Part shown: positions 8,513 to 16,702 of the stretch, piece after piece | Position numbering within the stretch: position 1 is the stretch's first letter | How the letters are laid out: every line of letters begins with the position of its first letter | Assembly: GCA_052324925.1 (NCBI GenBank) | Contig: JBQPRE010000004.1 | Source: Flavimobilis sp052324925 | Lineage (GTDB): Bacteria; Actinomycetota; Actinomycetes; Actinomycetales; Cellulomonadaceae | Strand: one strand, 5' to 3' | DNA length: 64,000 nt | The notes under the pieces: model-generated | Database searches by the model: none | Seen by the model: only the letters and a program-made list of their open reading frames with translations | What the model was told of the DNA's origin: nothing | Translations under genes and position numbers: made by a program

Positions 8513-10213
8513 ATGGATGCGCCTGAGATCGACATCAAGCCCCGTTCCCGCACGGTGACCGACGGCCTCGAAGCGACCGCCTCGCGCGGCATGCTCCGCG
8601 CAGTCGGCATGGACGACGGCGACTGGAGCAAGCCCCAGATCGGCGTCGCAAGCTCGTGGAACGAGATCACGCCGTGCAACCTCTCGCTCCAGCGGCTCGG
8701 CGGCGCCGTGAAGAACGGCGTCCACGCGGCAGGGGGCTACCCGCTCGAGTTCGGCACGATCTCTGTCTCTGACGGCATCTCGATGGGCCACGAGGGCATG
8801 CACTACTCGCTCGTCTCGCGCGACGTCATCGCCGACTCCGTCGAGACCGTCATGATGGCCGAGCGGCTCGACGGGTCGGTCCTGCTCGCGGGCTGCGACA
8901 AGTCGCTCCCCGGGATGCTCATGGCGGCGGCCCGCCTCGACCTCGCAGCGGTCTTCCTCTACGCGGGCTCGATCATGCCGGGCTGGGTCAAGCTCTCTGA
9001 CGGAACCGAGAAGGACGTCACGCTCATCGACGCGTTCGAAGCAGTCGGTGCATGCGCCCGCGGGCTCATGAGCACCGAGGACGTCGATCGCATCGAGCGT
9101 GCGATCTGCCCGGGCGAGGGCGCGTGCGGCGGGATGTACACCGCCAACACGATGGCCTCGGTCGCCGAGGCGATGGGCATGTCGCTCCCTGGCTCCGCGG
9201 CGCCGCCGTCGGTCGACCGGCGACGCGACCAGTTCGCGCACAGGTCGGGGGAGGCCGTCGTCGGGCTCCTGCGCCGCGGTATCACGGCGCGCGACATCAT
9301 GACGAAGGAGGCGTTCGAGAACGCGATCTCGGTCGTCATGGCCTTTGGGGGTTCGACGAACGCGGTCCTCCACCTGCTCGCCATCGCGTCCGAGGCAGAG
9401 GTCGACCTCACGCTCGACGACTTCCGTCGGGTCGCGGCCCGAGTGCCGCACCTCGGGGACCTCAAGCCCTTCGGTCGGTACGTCATGGCCGACGTCGACC
9501 GTGTCGGGGGAGTGCCCGTCGTCATGAAGGCGCTACTCGACGCGGGACTGCTCCACGGTGACTGCCTCACAGTGACGGGCCGCACCGTCGCGGAGAACCT
9601 CGCCGAGATCGCCCCGCCCGACCCTGACGGCAAGATCCTGCGAGCTCTCGACCAACCGATCCACCGCACGGGCGGCATCACGATCCTTCGCGGATCGCTC
9701 GCGCCCGACGGCGCGGTCGTCAAGTCTGCGGGGTTCGACTCCGACGTCTTTGTGGGCACCGCCCGTGTCTTCGAGCGTGAGCGGGCCGCGATGGACGCGC
9801 TCGAAGACGGCACGATCGCAGCCGGTGACGTCGTCGTCATCCGCTACGAGGGGCCCAAGGGGGGCCCCGGGATGCGCGAGATGCTCGCGATCACCGGAGC
9901 GATCAAGGGTGCGGGCCTCGGCAAGGACGTCCTGCTCCTCACCGACGGACGATTCTCGGGCGGCACGACGGGGCTCTGCGTCGGGCACGTCGCCCCCGAG
10001 GCCGTGGATGCGGGACCGATCGCCTTCGTGCGCGACGGTGATCGCATCAGGCTGGATGTCGCTGAGGGGACCCTCGACCTGCTCGTCGATCCCGCCGAGC
10101 TCGACCAGCGCCGAGCCGGGTGGGAGCCGCTCCCGCCCCGCTTCACCAAGGGCGTTCTCGGCCGCTACCAGAAGCTCGTCGGCTCCGCGTCGCAGGGCGC
10201 GGTCCTCAGTTAA
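8513..10213 (+). CDS. ilvD: dihydroxy-acid dehydratase, short type
   Basis: 566 residues, homologous to but clearly different from the upstream ilvD. It belongs to the short IlvD group: a Cys in SSWNEITPCNLSL (about residue 58), AGCDKSLPGML (about 128) and CPGEGACGGMYTANTM (about 200) give the three-Cys pattern known from [2Fe-2S] enzymes of plants, mycobacteria and other actinobacteria. The ATG lies 6 nt after a GATACT box (8501-8506), so the mRNA may be leaderless. The open frame extends far upstream inside the first ilvD, but that part is out-of-frame translation. Whether it serves BCAA synthesis or sugar-acid dehydration cannot be decided here. Confidence 0.93.
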   Translation: MDAPEIDIKPRSRTVTDGLEATASRGMLRAVGMDDGDWSKPQIGVASSWNEITPCNLSLQRLGGAVKNGVHAAGGYPLEFGTISVSDGISMGHEGMHYSLVSRDVIADSVETVMMAERLDGSVLLAGCDKSLPGMLMAAARLDLAAVFLYAGSIMPGWVKLSDGTEKDVTLIDAFEAVGACARGLMSTEDVDRIERAICPGEGACGGMYTANTMASVAEAMGMSLPGSAAPPSVDRRRDQFAHRSGEAVVGLLRRGITARDIMTKEAFENAISVVMAFGGSTNAVLHLLAIASEAEVDLTLDDFRRVAARVPHLGDLKPFGRYVMADVDRVGGVPVVMKALLDAGLLHGDCLTVTGRTVAENLAEIAPPDPDGKILRALDQPIHRTGGITILRGSLAPDGAVVKSAGFDSDVFVGTARVFERERAAMDALEDGTIAAGDVVVIRYEGPKGGPGMREMLAITGAIKGAGLGKDVLLLTDGRFSGGTTGLCVGHVAPEAVDAGPIAFVRDGDRIRLDVAEGTLDLLVDPAELDQRRAGWEPLPPRFTKGVLGRYQKLVGSASQGAVLS

Positions 10214-10299
10214 GGGCCACCCGGGCTGGGTGGTCCGCCGTCGCGCACAACGTGACGCGGACCACTCGGTCCCGGTGAGTGAGACCAAGGCTCCCCGTA

Positions 10300-10329
10300 T
10301 GTGACACGCGGCGGTCACGGGCGTAGGGT
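10300..10329 (+). promoter_or_regulatory. promoter of the ilvB leader
   Basis: TGTGAC (10300-10305) and TAGGGT (10324-10329) are separated by 18 bp. A start point about 7 nt after the -10 box falls on the GTG of the leader peptide, so the peptide is probably translated without a 5' UTR. Confidence 0.65.
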
Positions 10330-10336
10330 GGCGCTC

Positions 10337-10378
10337 GTGCAGACGATCCTCGTAGTACTTCCCGGGCGCGCGGCCTGA
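10337..10378 (+). CDS. ilvB leader (attenuator) peptide
   Basis: A 13-codon frame from GTG reads MQTILVVLPGRAA. Codons 4-8 (ATC CTC GTA GTA CTT) specify Ile-Leu-Val-Val-Leu, the end products of the pathway, and GTA and CTT are rare in the surrounding GC-rich genes. It ends at TGA 10376-10378, followed by a GACCGG/CCGGTC hairpin (10377-10395) and then a T-run terminator. This is the classical arrangement for transcription attenuation by charged branched-chain tRNAs; leader peptides before ilvB have been predicted in other Actinobacteria. Stalling at the BCAA codons should let transcription continue into ilvB. Confidence 0.88.
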   Translation: MQTILVVLPGRAA

Positions 10379-10410
10379 CCGGCCACATCCCGGTCGTTCT
10401 CGCGCGCTCT

Positions 10411-10449
10411 CCCCTCGCATGGCCCCCACCCGGGCTCGAGGGGTTTTTT
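10411..10449 (+). terminator. ilvB attenuator terminator
   Basis: CCCCTCG (10411-10417) pairs with CGAGGGG (10437-10443), with an inner GCCC/GGGC pair, and runs straight into TTTTTT (10444-10449). It is one of the few T-run terminators in the window and lies between the leader peptide and ilvB, which starts 133 nt further on. Confidence 0.85.
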
Positions 10450-10582
10450 CTTGCCGCTGAACCCTCAACGGCGCCACAGAGGATCGACTCTCACCACCGT
10501 GAGACCGGTCGCCGCAGCCGCATCCGGCAAAGGCGCCGACAGCAGTCCGAGCAGTCCTAGCATCGCAGCCAGGGAGAAGACC

Positions 10583-12448
10583 ATGGCCCAGGGTCACCCC
10601 GCAGCCGACCAGGCGCCCACCGCGTCCAGGCCGGCGCCCAACCCCGCCCACGCGGCCGCAGCCGCAGCTGAGCGAGTCCGTACGTCCACGCCGCACCGCG
10701 AAGAGATGACGGGTGCGCAGTCGCTCGTCCGCTCGCTCGAGTCCGCAGGCGTCGACACCGTCTTCGGGATCCCGGGAGGAGCGATCCTCCCGGCCTACGA
10801 CCCCCTCATGGACTCCACGCAGCTCCGGCACATCCTCGTGCGCCACGAGCAGGGCGCGGGTCACGCCGCCCAGGGGTACGCGCAGACGTCGGGCAAGGTC
10901 GGGGTCTGCATGGCGACGTCCGGTCCCGGCGCGACGAACCTCGTCACCCCGATCGCCGACGCGAACATGGACTCGATCCCGCTCGTCGCGATCACCGGCC
11001 AGGTCGGCGCCTCGTTCATCGGGACTGACGCGTTCCAGGAGGCCGACATCGTCGGCATCACGATGCCGATCTCCAAGCACAACTTCCTCGTGACCGACCC
11101 CGCAGACATCCCGCGCGTCGTCGCCGAGGCCTTCCACATCGCCCGGACGGGCCGCCCCGGCCCCGTCCTCGTCGACATCGCCAAGTCCGCGCTGCAGGCG
11201 CGGACCGAGTTCGAGTGGCCGAGCGGCCTCAGCCTCCCGGGCTACCACCCCGTGACCAAGCCCCACGCGAAGCAGATCCGTGAGGCGGCCAAGCTGCTCG
11301 CGACCGCGCGGCGGCCCGTGCTCTACGTGGGTGGGGGAGCCATCCGCTCGGGGGCCGCGGACGTGCTCCGCAAGCTCGTCGACCTCTCCGGCGCACCCGT
11401 CGTCACGACCCTCATGGCACGCGGTGCGGTCCCCGACTCCCACCCGCAGAACCTCGGCATGCCCGGCATGCACGGCACGGTCCCCGCCGTCGCCGCGCTC
11501 CAGCGCGCCGACCTCGTCGTCTCGCTCGGGGCGCGGTTCGACGACCGAGTCACGGGCAAGCTCTCCTCCTTCGCCCCGGGCGCCGCGATCATTCACGCCG
11601 ACATCGACCCGGCTGAGATCGGCAAGAACCGCGCCGTCGACGTGCCGATCGTCGGCGACCTGCGCGAGACGATCTCTGAGCTCGTCCCCGCGCTCGCGGA
11701 CGAGCACGCGAAGAACGGCCTGCCGGACCTCGCCGGCTGGTGGGCGACGATCGACGACTGGCGCGAGACTTACCCCCTCGGTTACACCGAGACCGGTGAT
11801 GGCCTTCTCGCCCCGCAGCAGGTGATCCAGACCCTCGGTCAGATGGCCGGCCCCGAGGCCGTGTACGTCGCAGGCGTCGGGCAGCACCAGATGTGGGCGT
11901 CACAGTTCATCCGTTACGAGCGCCCGAACGCCTGGCTGAACTCCGGTGGCCTCGGAACGATGGGCTACTCGATCCCCGCGGCCATGGGCGCCAAGGTGGG
12001 CGACCCCGACCGCGAGGTCTGGGCGATCGACGGCGACGGCTGCTTCCAGATGACGAACCAAGAGCTCGCGACCTGCACGATCAACGACATCCCGATCAAG
12101 GTCGCGCTCATCAACAACTCCTCGCTCGGCATGGTGCGCCAGTGGCAGACGCTCTTCTACGACGAGCGTTACTCCAACACCGACCTCCACACCGGTCACG
12201 GCACGCGCCGCGTCCCCGACTTCGTCAAACTCGCCGACGCCTACGGCTGCGTGGGCATCCGCGTCGAGCACGCGAACGAGGTCGAGGCAGCGATCAAGAG
12301 GGCTCGCGAGATCAACGACCAACCCGTGGTCATCGACTTCAACGTCTCTCGTGACGCGATGGTCTGGCCCATGGTCACCGCGGGTGTGAGCAACGACGAC
12401 ATCCAGTACGCGCAGGGAATCTCCCCAGCGTGGGACCGCGAGGACTGA
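10583..12448 (+). CDS. ilvB: acetolactate synthase, large subunit
   Basis: The ThDP-dependent catalytic subunit that condenses pyruvate with pyruvate or 2-ketobutyrate. 621 residues: about 45 extra Ala/Pro-rich residues, then GAQSLVRSLESAGVDTVFGIPGG, the RHEQGAGHAAQGYA segment with the catalytic Glu, a central FAD-binding-like domain, and the ThDP motif IDGDGCFQMTNQELAT near 500. The ATG at 10583 follows AGGGAG by 6 nt; the frame is open further upstream to the attenuator but there is no better start. ilvN follows after 14 nt. Confidence 0.96.
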   Translation: MAQGHPAADQAPTASRPAPNPAHAAAAAAERVRTSTPHREEMTGAQSLVRSLESAGVDTVFGIPGGAILPAYDPLMDSTQLRHILVRHEQGAGHAAQGYAQTSGKVGVCMATSGPGATNLVTPIADANMDSIPLVAITGQVGASFIGTDAFQEADIVGITMPISKHNFLVTDPADIPRVVAEAFHIARTGRPGPVLVDIAKSALQARTEFEWPSGLSLPGYHPVTKPHAKQIREAAKLLATARRPVLYVGGGAIRSGAADVLRKLVDLSGAPVVTTLMARGAVPDSHPQNLGMPGMHGTVPAVAALQRADLVVSLGARFDDRVTGKLSSFAPGAAIIHADIDPAEIGKNRAVDVPIVGDLRETISELVPALADEHAKNGLPDLAGWWATIDDWRETYPLGYTETGDGLLAPQQVIQTLGQMAGPEAVYVAGVGQHQMWASQFIRYERPNAWLNSGGLGTMGYSIPAAMGAKVGDPDREVWAIDGDGCFQMTNQELATCTINDIPIKVALINNSSLGMVRQWQTLFYDERYSNTDLHTGHGTRRVPDFVKLADAYGCVGIRVEHANEVEAAIKRAREINDQPVVIDFNVSRDAMVWPMVTAGVSNDDIQYAQGISPAWDRED

Positions 12449-12462
12449 GAGGAATCGGCACC

Positions 12463-12987
12463 ATGACACGTCACACCCTCGCCGTGCTGCTCGAGAACAA
12501 GCCCGGTGCGCTCACGCGCGTCGCAGCGCTCTTCGCACGCCGCTCGTTCAACATCCACTCCCTCGCGGTCGGACCCACCGAGCACGACGGGATCTCGCGC
12601 ATGACGATCGTCGTCGACGTCGACGAGCTTCCGCTCGAGCAGGTGACCAAGCAGCTCAACAAGCTCATCAACGTCATCAAGATCGTCGAGCTCGATGGCG
12701 ACACATCGGTCGAGCGCGAGCTCATGCTCGTCAAGGTGCGCGCCGAAGCCGGAACTCGCTCGGCCGTGCTCGAGGTCGTCGAGCTCTTCCGCGCTCACGT
12801 CGTCGACGTGGCCACGGACGCTGTGACGATCGAGGCGACCGGCAACCCGGGCAAGCTGCGGGCACTGCTCGCGGCGCTCGAACCCTACGGCGTCCGAGAG
12901 ATCGTCAAGTCGGGCGCGATCGGCATCGGTCGGGGCTCCCGCTCGATCACCGACCGCGCGCTCGATCGCGTCTCACGCAGCGCCTGA
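12463..12987 (+). CDS. ilvN: acetolactate synthase, regulatory subunit
   Basis: 174 residues, the length of IlvN/IlvH. The N-terminal ACT domain begins HTLAVLLENKPGALTRVAALFARRSFNIHSL, which binds valine for feedback inhibition of IlvB, and a C-terminal ACT-like domain ends AALEPYGVREIVKSGAIGIGRG. The ATG at 12463 is preceded by GAGAGGAA. It sits 14 nt after ilvB and 94 nt before ilvC, giving the common ilvBNC order. Confidence 0.96.
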   Translation: MTRHTLAVLLENKPGALTRVAALFARRSFNIHSLAVGPTEHDGISRMTIVVDVDELPLEQVTKQLNKLINVIKIVELDGDTSVERELMLVKVRAEAGTRSAVLEVVELFRAHVVDVATDAVTIEATGNPGKLRALLAALEPYGVREIVKSGAIGIGRGSRSITDRALDRVSRSA

Positions 12988-13081
12988 TCCTGCGGCGGAC
13001 GGTCGTCGTGGGGTTGACTTGCCCCGGACGGTCGGTCGCCGACCCACGCTTCACATCGCACACAGAACGAGGAGAACCACC

Positions 13082-14107
13082 GTGGCAGAGCTTTTCTACG
13101 ACGACGACGCCGACCTGTCGATCATCCAGGGCAAGAAGGTGGCGATCGTCGGTTACGGCTCGCAGGGTCACGCCCACGCGCAGAACCTGCGTGACTCGGG
13201 CGTCGAGGTCGTCATCGCGCTCAAGGAGGGCTCGAAGTCGATCGCCAAGGCGACCGACGAGGGCTTCGAGGTCAAGACGGTCGCCGAGGCCGCGGCCTGG
13301 GCGGACCTCATCATGATCCTCGCGCCGGACCAGCACCAGCGCTCGATCTACGCGGACTCGATCGCGCCGCACCTCACCGAGGGCAAGACCCTCGCGTTCG
13401 CGCACGGCTTCAACGTGCGCTTCGGCTACATCGCGGTCCCCGAGGGCGTCGACGTCATCCTCGTCGCCCCCAAGGCGCCGGGCCACACGGTGCGCCGCGA
13501 GTTCGTCGCGGGCCGTGGCATCCCGGACATCATCGCGGTCGAGAAGGACGCGACGGGTACGGCGTGGGCCACGGCGCTCTCGTACGCGAAGGCGATCGGC
13601 GGCACGCGCGCCGGCGTCATCAAGACGACGTTCACCGAGGAAACCGAGACGGACCTCTTCGGCGAGCAGGCCGTGCTCTGCGGCGGCACGTCGCAGCTCG
13701 TCCAGTACGGCTTCGAGGTCCTCACCGAGGCCGGCTACCAGCCGCAGATCGCCTACTTCGAGGTTCTCCACGAGCTCAAGCTCATCGTCGACCTCATGTG
13801 GGAGGGCGGCATCGCCAAGCAGCGCTGGTCGGTCTCCGACACGGCCGAGTACGGCGACTACGTCTCGGGCCCGCGCGTCATCACGCCTGAGGTCAAGGAG
13901 AACATGAAGGCCGTTCTCGCGGACATCCAGTCGGGTGCCTTCGCGGAGCGCTTCATCGGCGACCAGGACGCGGGCGCACCCGAGTTCCACGCCCTGCGCG
14001 AGAAGGGTGCCCAGCACCCCATCGAGACCGTGGGCCGCGAGCTGCGCTCGCTCTTCGCGTGGAAGCAGCAGGACGCTGACTACACGGAGGGCTCGGCCGC
14101 GCGCTGA
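13082..14107 (+). CDS. ilvC: ketol-acid reductoisomerase
   Basis: Class I KARI of 341 residues. It isomerises and reduces acetolactate or acetohydroxybutyrate with NAD(P)H. The Rossmann motif is VGYGSQGHAHAQNLRDSG (about 20-37); the C-terminal knotted domain has the Mg-binding DLMWEGGI and ends near EKGAQHPIETVGRELRSL. GTG at 13082 after GAGGAGAA is the start, since AELFYDDDADL is the usual N-terminus. A 19-bp hairpin terminator follows 13 nt after the stop. Confidence 0.97.
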   Translation: MAELFYDDDADLSIIQGKKVAIVGYGSQGHAHAQNLRDSGVEVVIALKEGSKSIAKATDEGFEVKTVAEAAAWADLIMILAPDQHQRSIYADSIAPHLTEGKTLAFAHGFNVRFGYIAVPEGVDVILVAPKAPGHTVRREFVAGRGIPDIIAVEKDATGTAWATALSYAKAIGGTRAGVIKTTFTEETETDLFGEQAVLCGGTSQLVQYGFEVLTEAGYQPQIAYFEVLHELKLIVDLMWEGGIAKQRWSVSDTAEYGDYVSGPRVITPEVKENMKAVLADIQSGAFAERFIGDQDAGAPEFHALREKGAQHPIETVGRELRSLFAWKQQDADYTEGSAAR

Positions 14108-14120
14108 CCCTGCACGACGA

Positions 14121-14162
14121 CGAACGGCCTGCCCGCACCAGTTGGTGCGGGCAGGCCGTTCG
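14121..14162 (+). terminator. ilvBNC operon terminator
   Basis: A perfect 19-bp stem (14121-14139 with 14144-14162) and loop AGTT directly after ilvC. Confidence 0.88.
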
Positions 14163-14497
14163 CGTAGGTGAGACGTCTGGCCACGTGCGGGCGGCATGTG
14201 CGGATGTCAGCGGTGACGGTTCGCCCTTCACGCAGCTATCTCCGAGCTCGCACTGCTTCGGGCGGAAGCCGGGGGAGGTGCGCGCCTACGGTACGCGATG
14301 GCTGACGAACGAGACGTCGGCCCACGAGTCCAAGATCGCAGGCAAGCGTGGCACCGGGACGTGGCTCGGGCCGACCGATGTTGCTTTCGGGACAACCGGC
14401 CCAGGGCCGTGTGAGGGGCTCGACGAGATGATGCCGAGCGAGGACTGAGAGTCGAGCGGGCGGCTGTCGTCCGACTCGTCGGTCTCCAGCAGCGGCG
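14163..14497. other. gap without a supported gene
   Basis: 335 bp between the ilvC terminator and the 3' end of the minus-strand lipoprotein gene. An 87-codon frame on the plus strand (GTG 14185 to 14448) has no ribosome binding site, no recognisable motif and unlikely composition, so I do not call it. I see no RNA gene or repeat here. It may be decayed coding sequence. Confidence 0.4.
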
Positions 14498-15385
14498 TCA
14501 GGCCTTCTTGACGAGGCGGACGAGCTCGGTGCCCTCGCCGTCGACGAGCACGAGCGAGCCGTCGGCGTCGAGGCCTGCCGCACGGGCGGTCGCCGCGAAG
14601 AACGGCATCTGGACGCCCTCGCAGAACATGAGGGTCTGCGGGCCCGCTGTAGCGCGCCACGAGCCCTTGTCCGCGAGCCACAGACCCTGGGCGCCGTTGC
14701 AGCCGTCGGAGCCGCGCCACGTCCCGTCGGCCGCGAGAGCCAGGTAGGACGCCTCCGGGGCGCCGACCGGCTTCGCGGGGAGCCAATGCCCGACGAACTC
14801 AGCCGTCGTCGCGGCCGTGACACCCTCGGGGAGCGCGGGGGAGGCGGGGTCGAGCGCTTCGCGGAGCACGTCGTCGAGCACAGGGTCCTCCGCGAGCTCG
14901 GCGGAGACGTCCGCGGGAACCTTCGGCGTGCCCCCGGCCGTGAGTGTCGCCGTCGGGGTGCCGTCTGCGGCGAGGAGAACGAGGTCCCCGCCCGCGGTCG
15001 CGATGCTCGTCGCGTCGCCGAGCCACGCCGGGACCCCCGGGAGCTGGCACGCACCCGAGCCGGACCAGGCGTCGGTGAGGAGCGCACCGTCCGTCCCGAT
15101 GAGGTAGGTGACGTCGACGAGCCCGCAGTCGCGCCACAGGCTCATGCCCTGGCCGACCTGGAGGACTGCGCCCTTGTCCGCGTCGCCGGCCGTGCCGCCG
15201 ACGGTCCAGGTGCCGACGGCCTCGCGCGGGTCCACGAGGGGCGTCGGAGCGTGATCGACGATCGTCGTCACCTGTGCGGACGGGACGCTTGGGTCCGCGC
15301 ACGCGGCGAGCAGGAGGGCTGCGGGGAGGAGCGCTACGGCGGTGATGCGCGCGCGATGCCTCGTGCGGGAGGTGGTGGTGCTCAC
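14498..15385 (-). CDS. lipoprotein with META/HslJ-like C-terminus
   Basis: 295 residues from a GTG at 15385, preceded by GAGAGGAA. A signal peptide ends in the lipobox LLAAC (Cys at about 28). Two similar segments follow: one around GTWTVGGTAGDADKGAVLQV and one around GHWLPAKPV ... ADGTWRGSDGCNGAQGLW, which resembles the META/HslJ repeat with its GCN turn. Mature protein is expected on the outer face of the membrane. It is divergent from leuB and shares a 176-bp promoter region with it, but no functional link is evident. Role unknown. Confidence 0.78.
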   Translation of the reverse strand: MSTTTSRTRHRARITAVALLPAALLLAACADPSVPSAQVTTIVDHAPTPLVDPREAVGTWTVGGTAGDADKGAVLQVGQGMSLWRDCGLVDVTYLIGTDGALLTDAWSGSGACQLPGVPAWLGDATSIATAGGDLVLLAADGTPTATLTAGGTPKVPADVSAELAEDPVLDDVLREALDPASPALPEGVTAATTAEFVGHWLPAKPVGAPEASYLALAADGTWRGSDGCNGAQGLWLADKGSWRATAGPQTLMFCEGVQMPFFAATARAAGLDADGSLVLVDGEGTELVRLVKKA

Positions 15386-15500
15386 GGGGGTTCCTCTCGA
15401 GTGGTGGTGTCGATATCCCTGTGTCCCCGCAGGCCCGGCGCTTGCACGAGCCCACATGCATCTCGAGGAGGACCCGAAATCTCGAGGAACGGTCTTCGCC

Positions 15501-15520
15501 GTCTCACCATGTGGTGAGAC
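15501..15520. promoter_or_regulatory. inverted repeat upstream of leuB
   Basis: GTCTCACCATGTGGTGAGAC has 9-bp perfect arms around TG. It ends just upstream of the expected -35 region of leuB (about 15526) and so is placed like an operator. A shorter repeat with the same outer GTCTC/GAGAC lies in the leuC promoter region. A site for the IclR regulator at 49.7-50.4 kb is a reasonable guess. Confidence 0.55.
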
Positions 15521-15561
15521 GGTCCGTCGGAGTGCGGACGGCGCACCCTACGATCCCCTGC

Positions 15562-16605
15562 ATGACGAGCAACATCAACCTGGCGGTCGTCGCGGGCGAC
15601 GGCATCGGCATCGAGGTCGTCGAGCAGGGCCTCGCGGTCCTCGAGGCGGCCCTCAAGGGCACCGACGCAACCGTCTCGCAGACGGCCTTCAACCTCGGTG
15701 CGAAGCGCTGGCACGCGACCGGCGAGACCCTCACCGACATCGACCTCGACGCGATCCGTCAGCACGACGCGATCCTCCTCGGTGCGATCGGCGACCCGAC
15801 GGTGCCGTCGGGTGTCCTCGAGCGCGGTCTCCTCCTCAAGCTCCGCTTCGCGCTCGACCACTACGTCAACCTGCGTCCCGCCAAGCTCTTCCCGGGCGTG
15901 CGCTCGCCGCTCGCCGAGCCCGGCGAGATCGACTTCGTCGTCGTCCGCGAGGGAACCGAGGGCCCGTACGTCGGCAACGGCGGCTCGATCCGCACCGGCA
16001 CGCCGCACGAGGTCGCCAACGAGGTCTCCGTCAACACCGCCTTCGGCGTCGAGCGCGTCGTGCGCGACGCGTTCGCTCGCGCCGCGGCGCGCCCCCGCAA
16101 GCACCTCACGCTCGTCCACAAGCACAACGTCCTCGTCCACGCGGGCCACTTGTGGCGTCGCACGGTCGAGGCCGTCAACGCTGAGTTCCCCGACGTGACG
16201 ACCGACTACCTCCACGTCGACGCGGCGACGATCTTCCTCACGACGAACCCCTCGCGGTTCGACGTCATCGTCACTGACAACCTCTTCGGTGACATCCTCA
16301 CGGACCAGGCCGCCGCGATCACCGGTGGCATCGGACTTGCGGCCTCAGCCAACATCAACCCTGACCGCACCGCGCCGTCGATGTTCGAGCCTGTTCACGG
16401 CTCGGCGCCCGACATCGCAGGGCAGGGCAAGGCTGACCCCACCGCGACTGTCCTGTCCGTGGCGATGCTCCTCGACCACCTTGGCTACGCCACCGAGTCC
16501 GCGAAGGTCACGGCCGCGGTGGCCGCCGACCTCGTCGAGCGGGGCGCGCGAGTACGGTCGACGGCCGAGATCGGCACCGACCTCGCCCAGCGCGTGGCCG
16601 AGTGA
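15562..16605 (+). CDS. leuB: 3-isopropylmalate dehydrogenase
   Basis: 347 residues; oxidises and decarboxylates 3-isopropylmalate to 2-ketoisocaproate with NAD. LAVVAGDGIGIEV at the N-terminus, VVREGTEGPYVGNGG (about 130), the catalytic Lys/Asp segments around HKHNVL and DAATIFL, DVIVTDNLFGDILTD (about 235-249) and FEPVHGSAPDIAGQGKADP (about 275) mark the family. The ATG lies 7 nt after a TACGAT box (15549-15554), so the mRNA may be leaderless. It stands alone between the lipoprotein gene and ilvE. The same family includes tartrate and homoisocitrate dehydrogenases, but the BCAA context favours LeuB. Confidence 0.95.
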   Translation: MTSNINLAVVAGDGIGIEVVEQGLAVLEAALKGTDATVSQTAFNLGAKRWHATGETLTDIDLDAIRQHDAILLGAIGDPTVPSGVLERGLLLKLRFALDHYVNLRPAKLFPGVRSPLAEPGEIDFVVVREGTEGPYVGNGGSIRTGTPHEVANEVSVNTAFGVERVVRDAFARAAARPRKHLTLVHKHNVLVHAGHLWRRTVEAVNAEFPDVTTDYLHVDAATIFLTTNPSRFDVIVTDNLFGDILTDQAAAITGGIGLAASANINPDRTAPSMFEPVHGSAPDIAGQGKADPTATVLSVAMLLDHLGYATESAKVTAAVAADLVERGARVRSTAEIGTDLAQRVAE

Positions 16606-16702
16606 CCCTCACGGGTCCCGTGCCCTCGGCCGTCCTCACCCGGTAATCTCCGTAGTCGGCGGACGTGTACTCCGCGCGTCCGCCCGGTGAAAGGCCAACC
16701 CC

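Noticed and set aside
9533..11887. A 784-codon open frame on the minus strand across ilvD and ilvB
   Set aside because: High-GC shadow of two real plus-strand genes; composition is Arg/Gly/Asp-rich with no motif.
14185..14448. An 87-codon plus-strand frame after ilvC
   Set aside because: No Shine-Dalgarno, no -10 box at leaderless distance and no recognisable domain.
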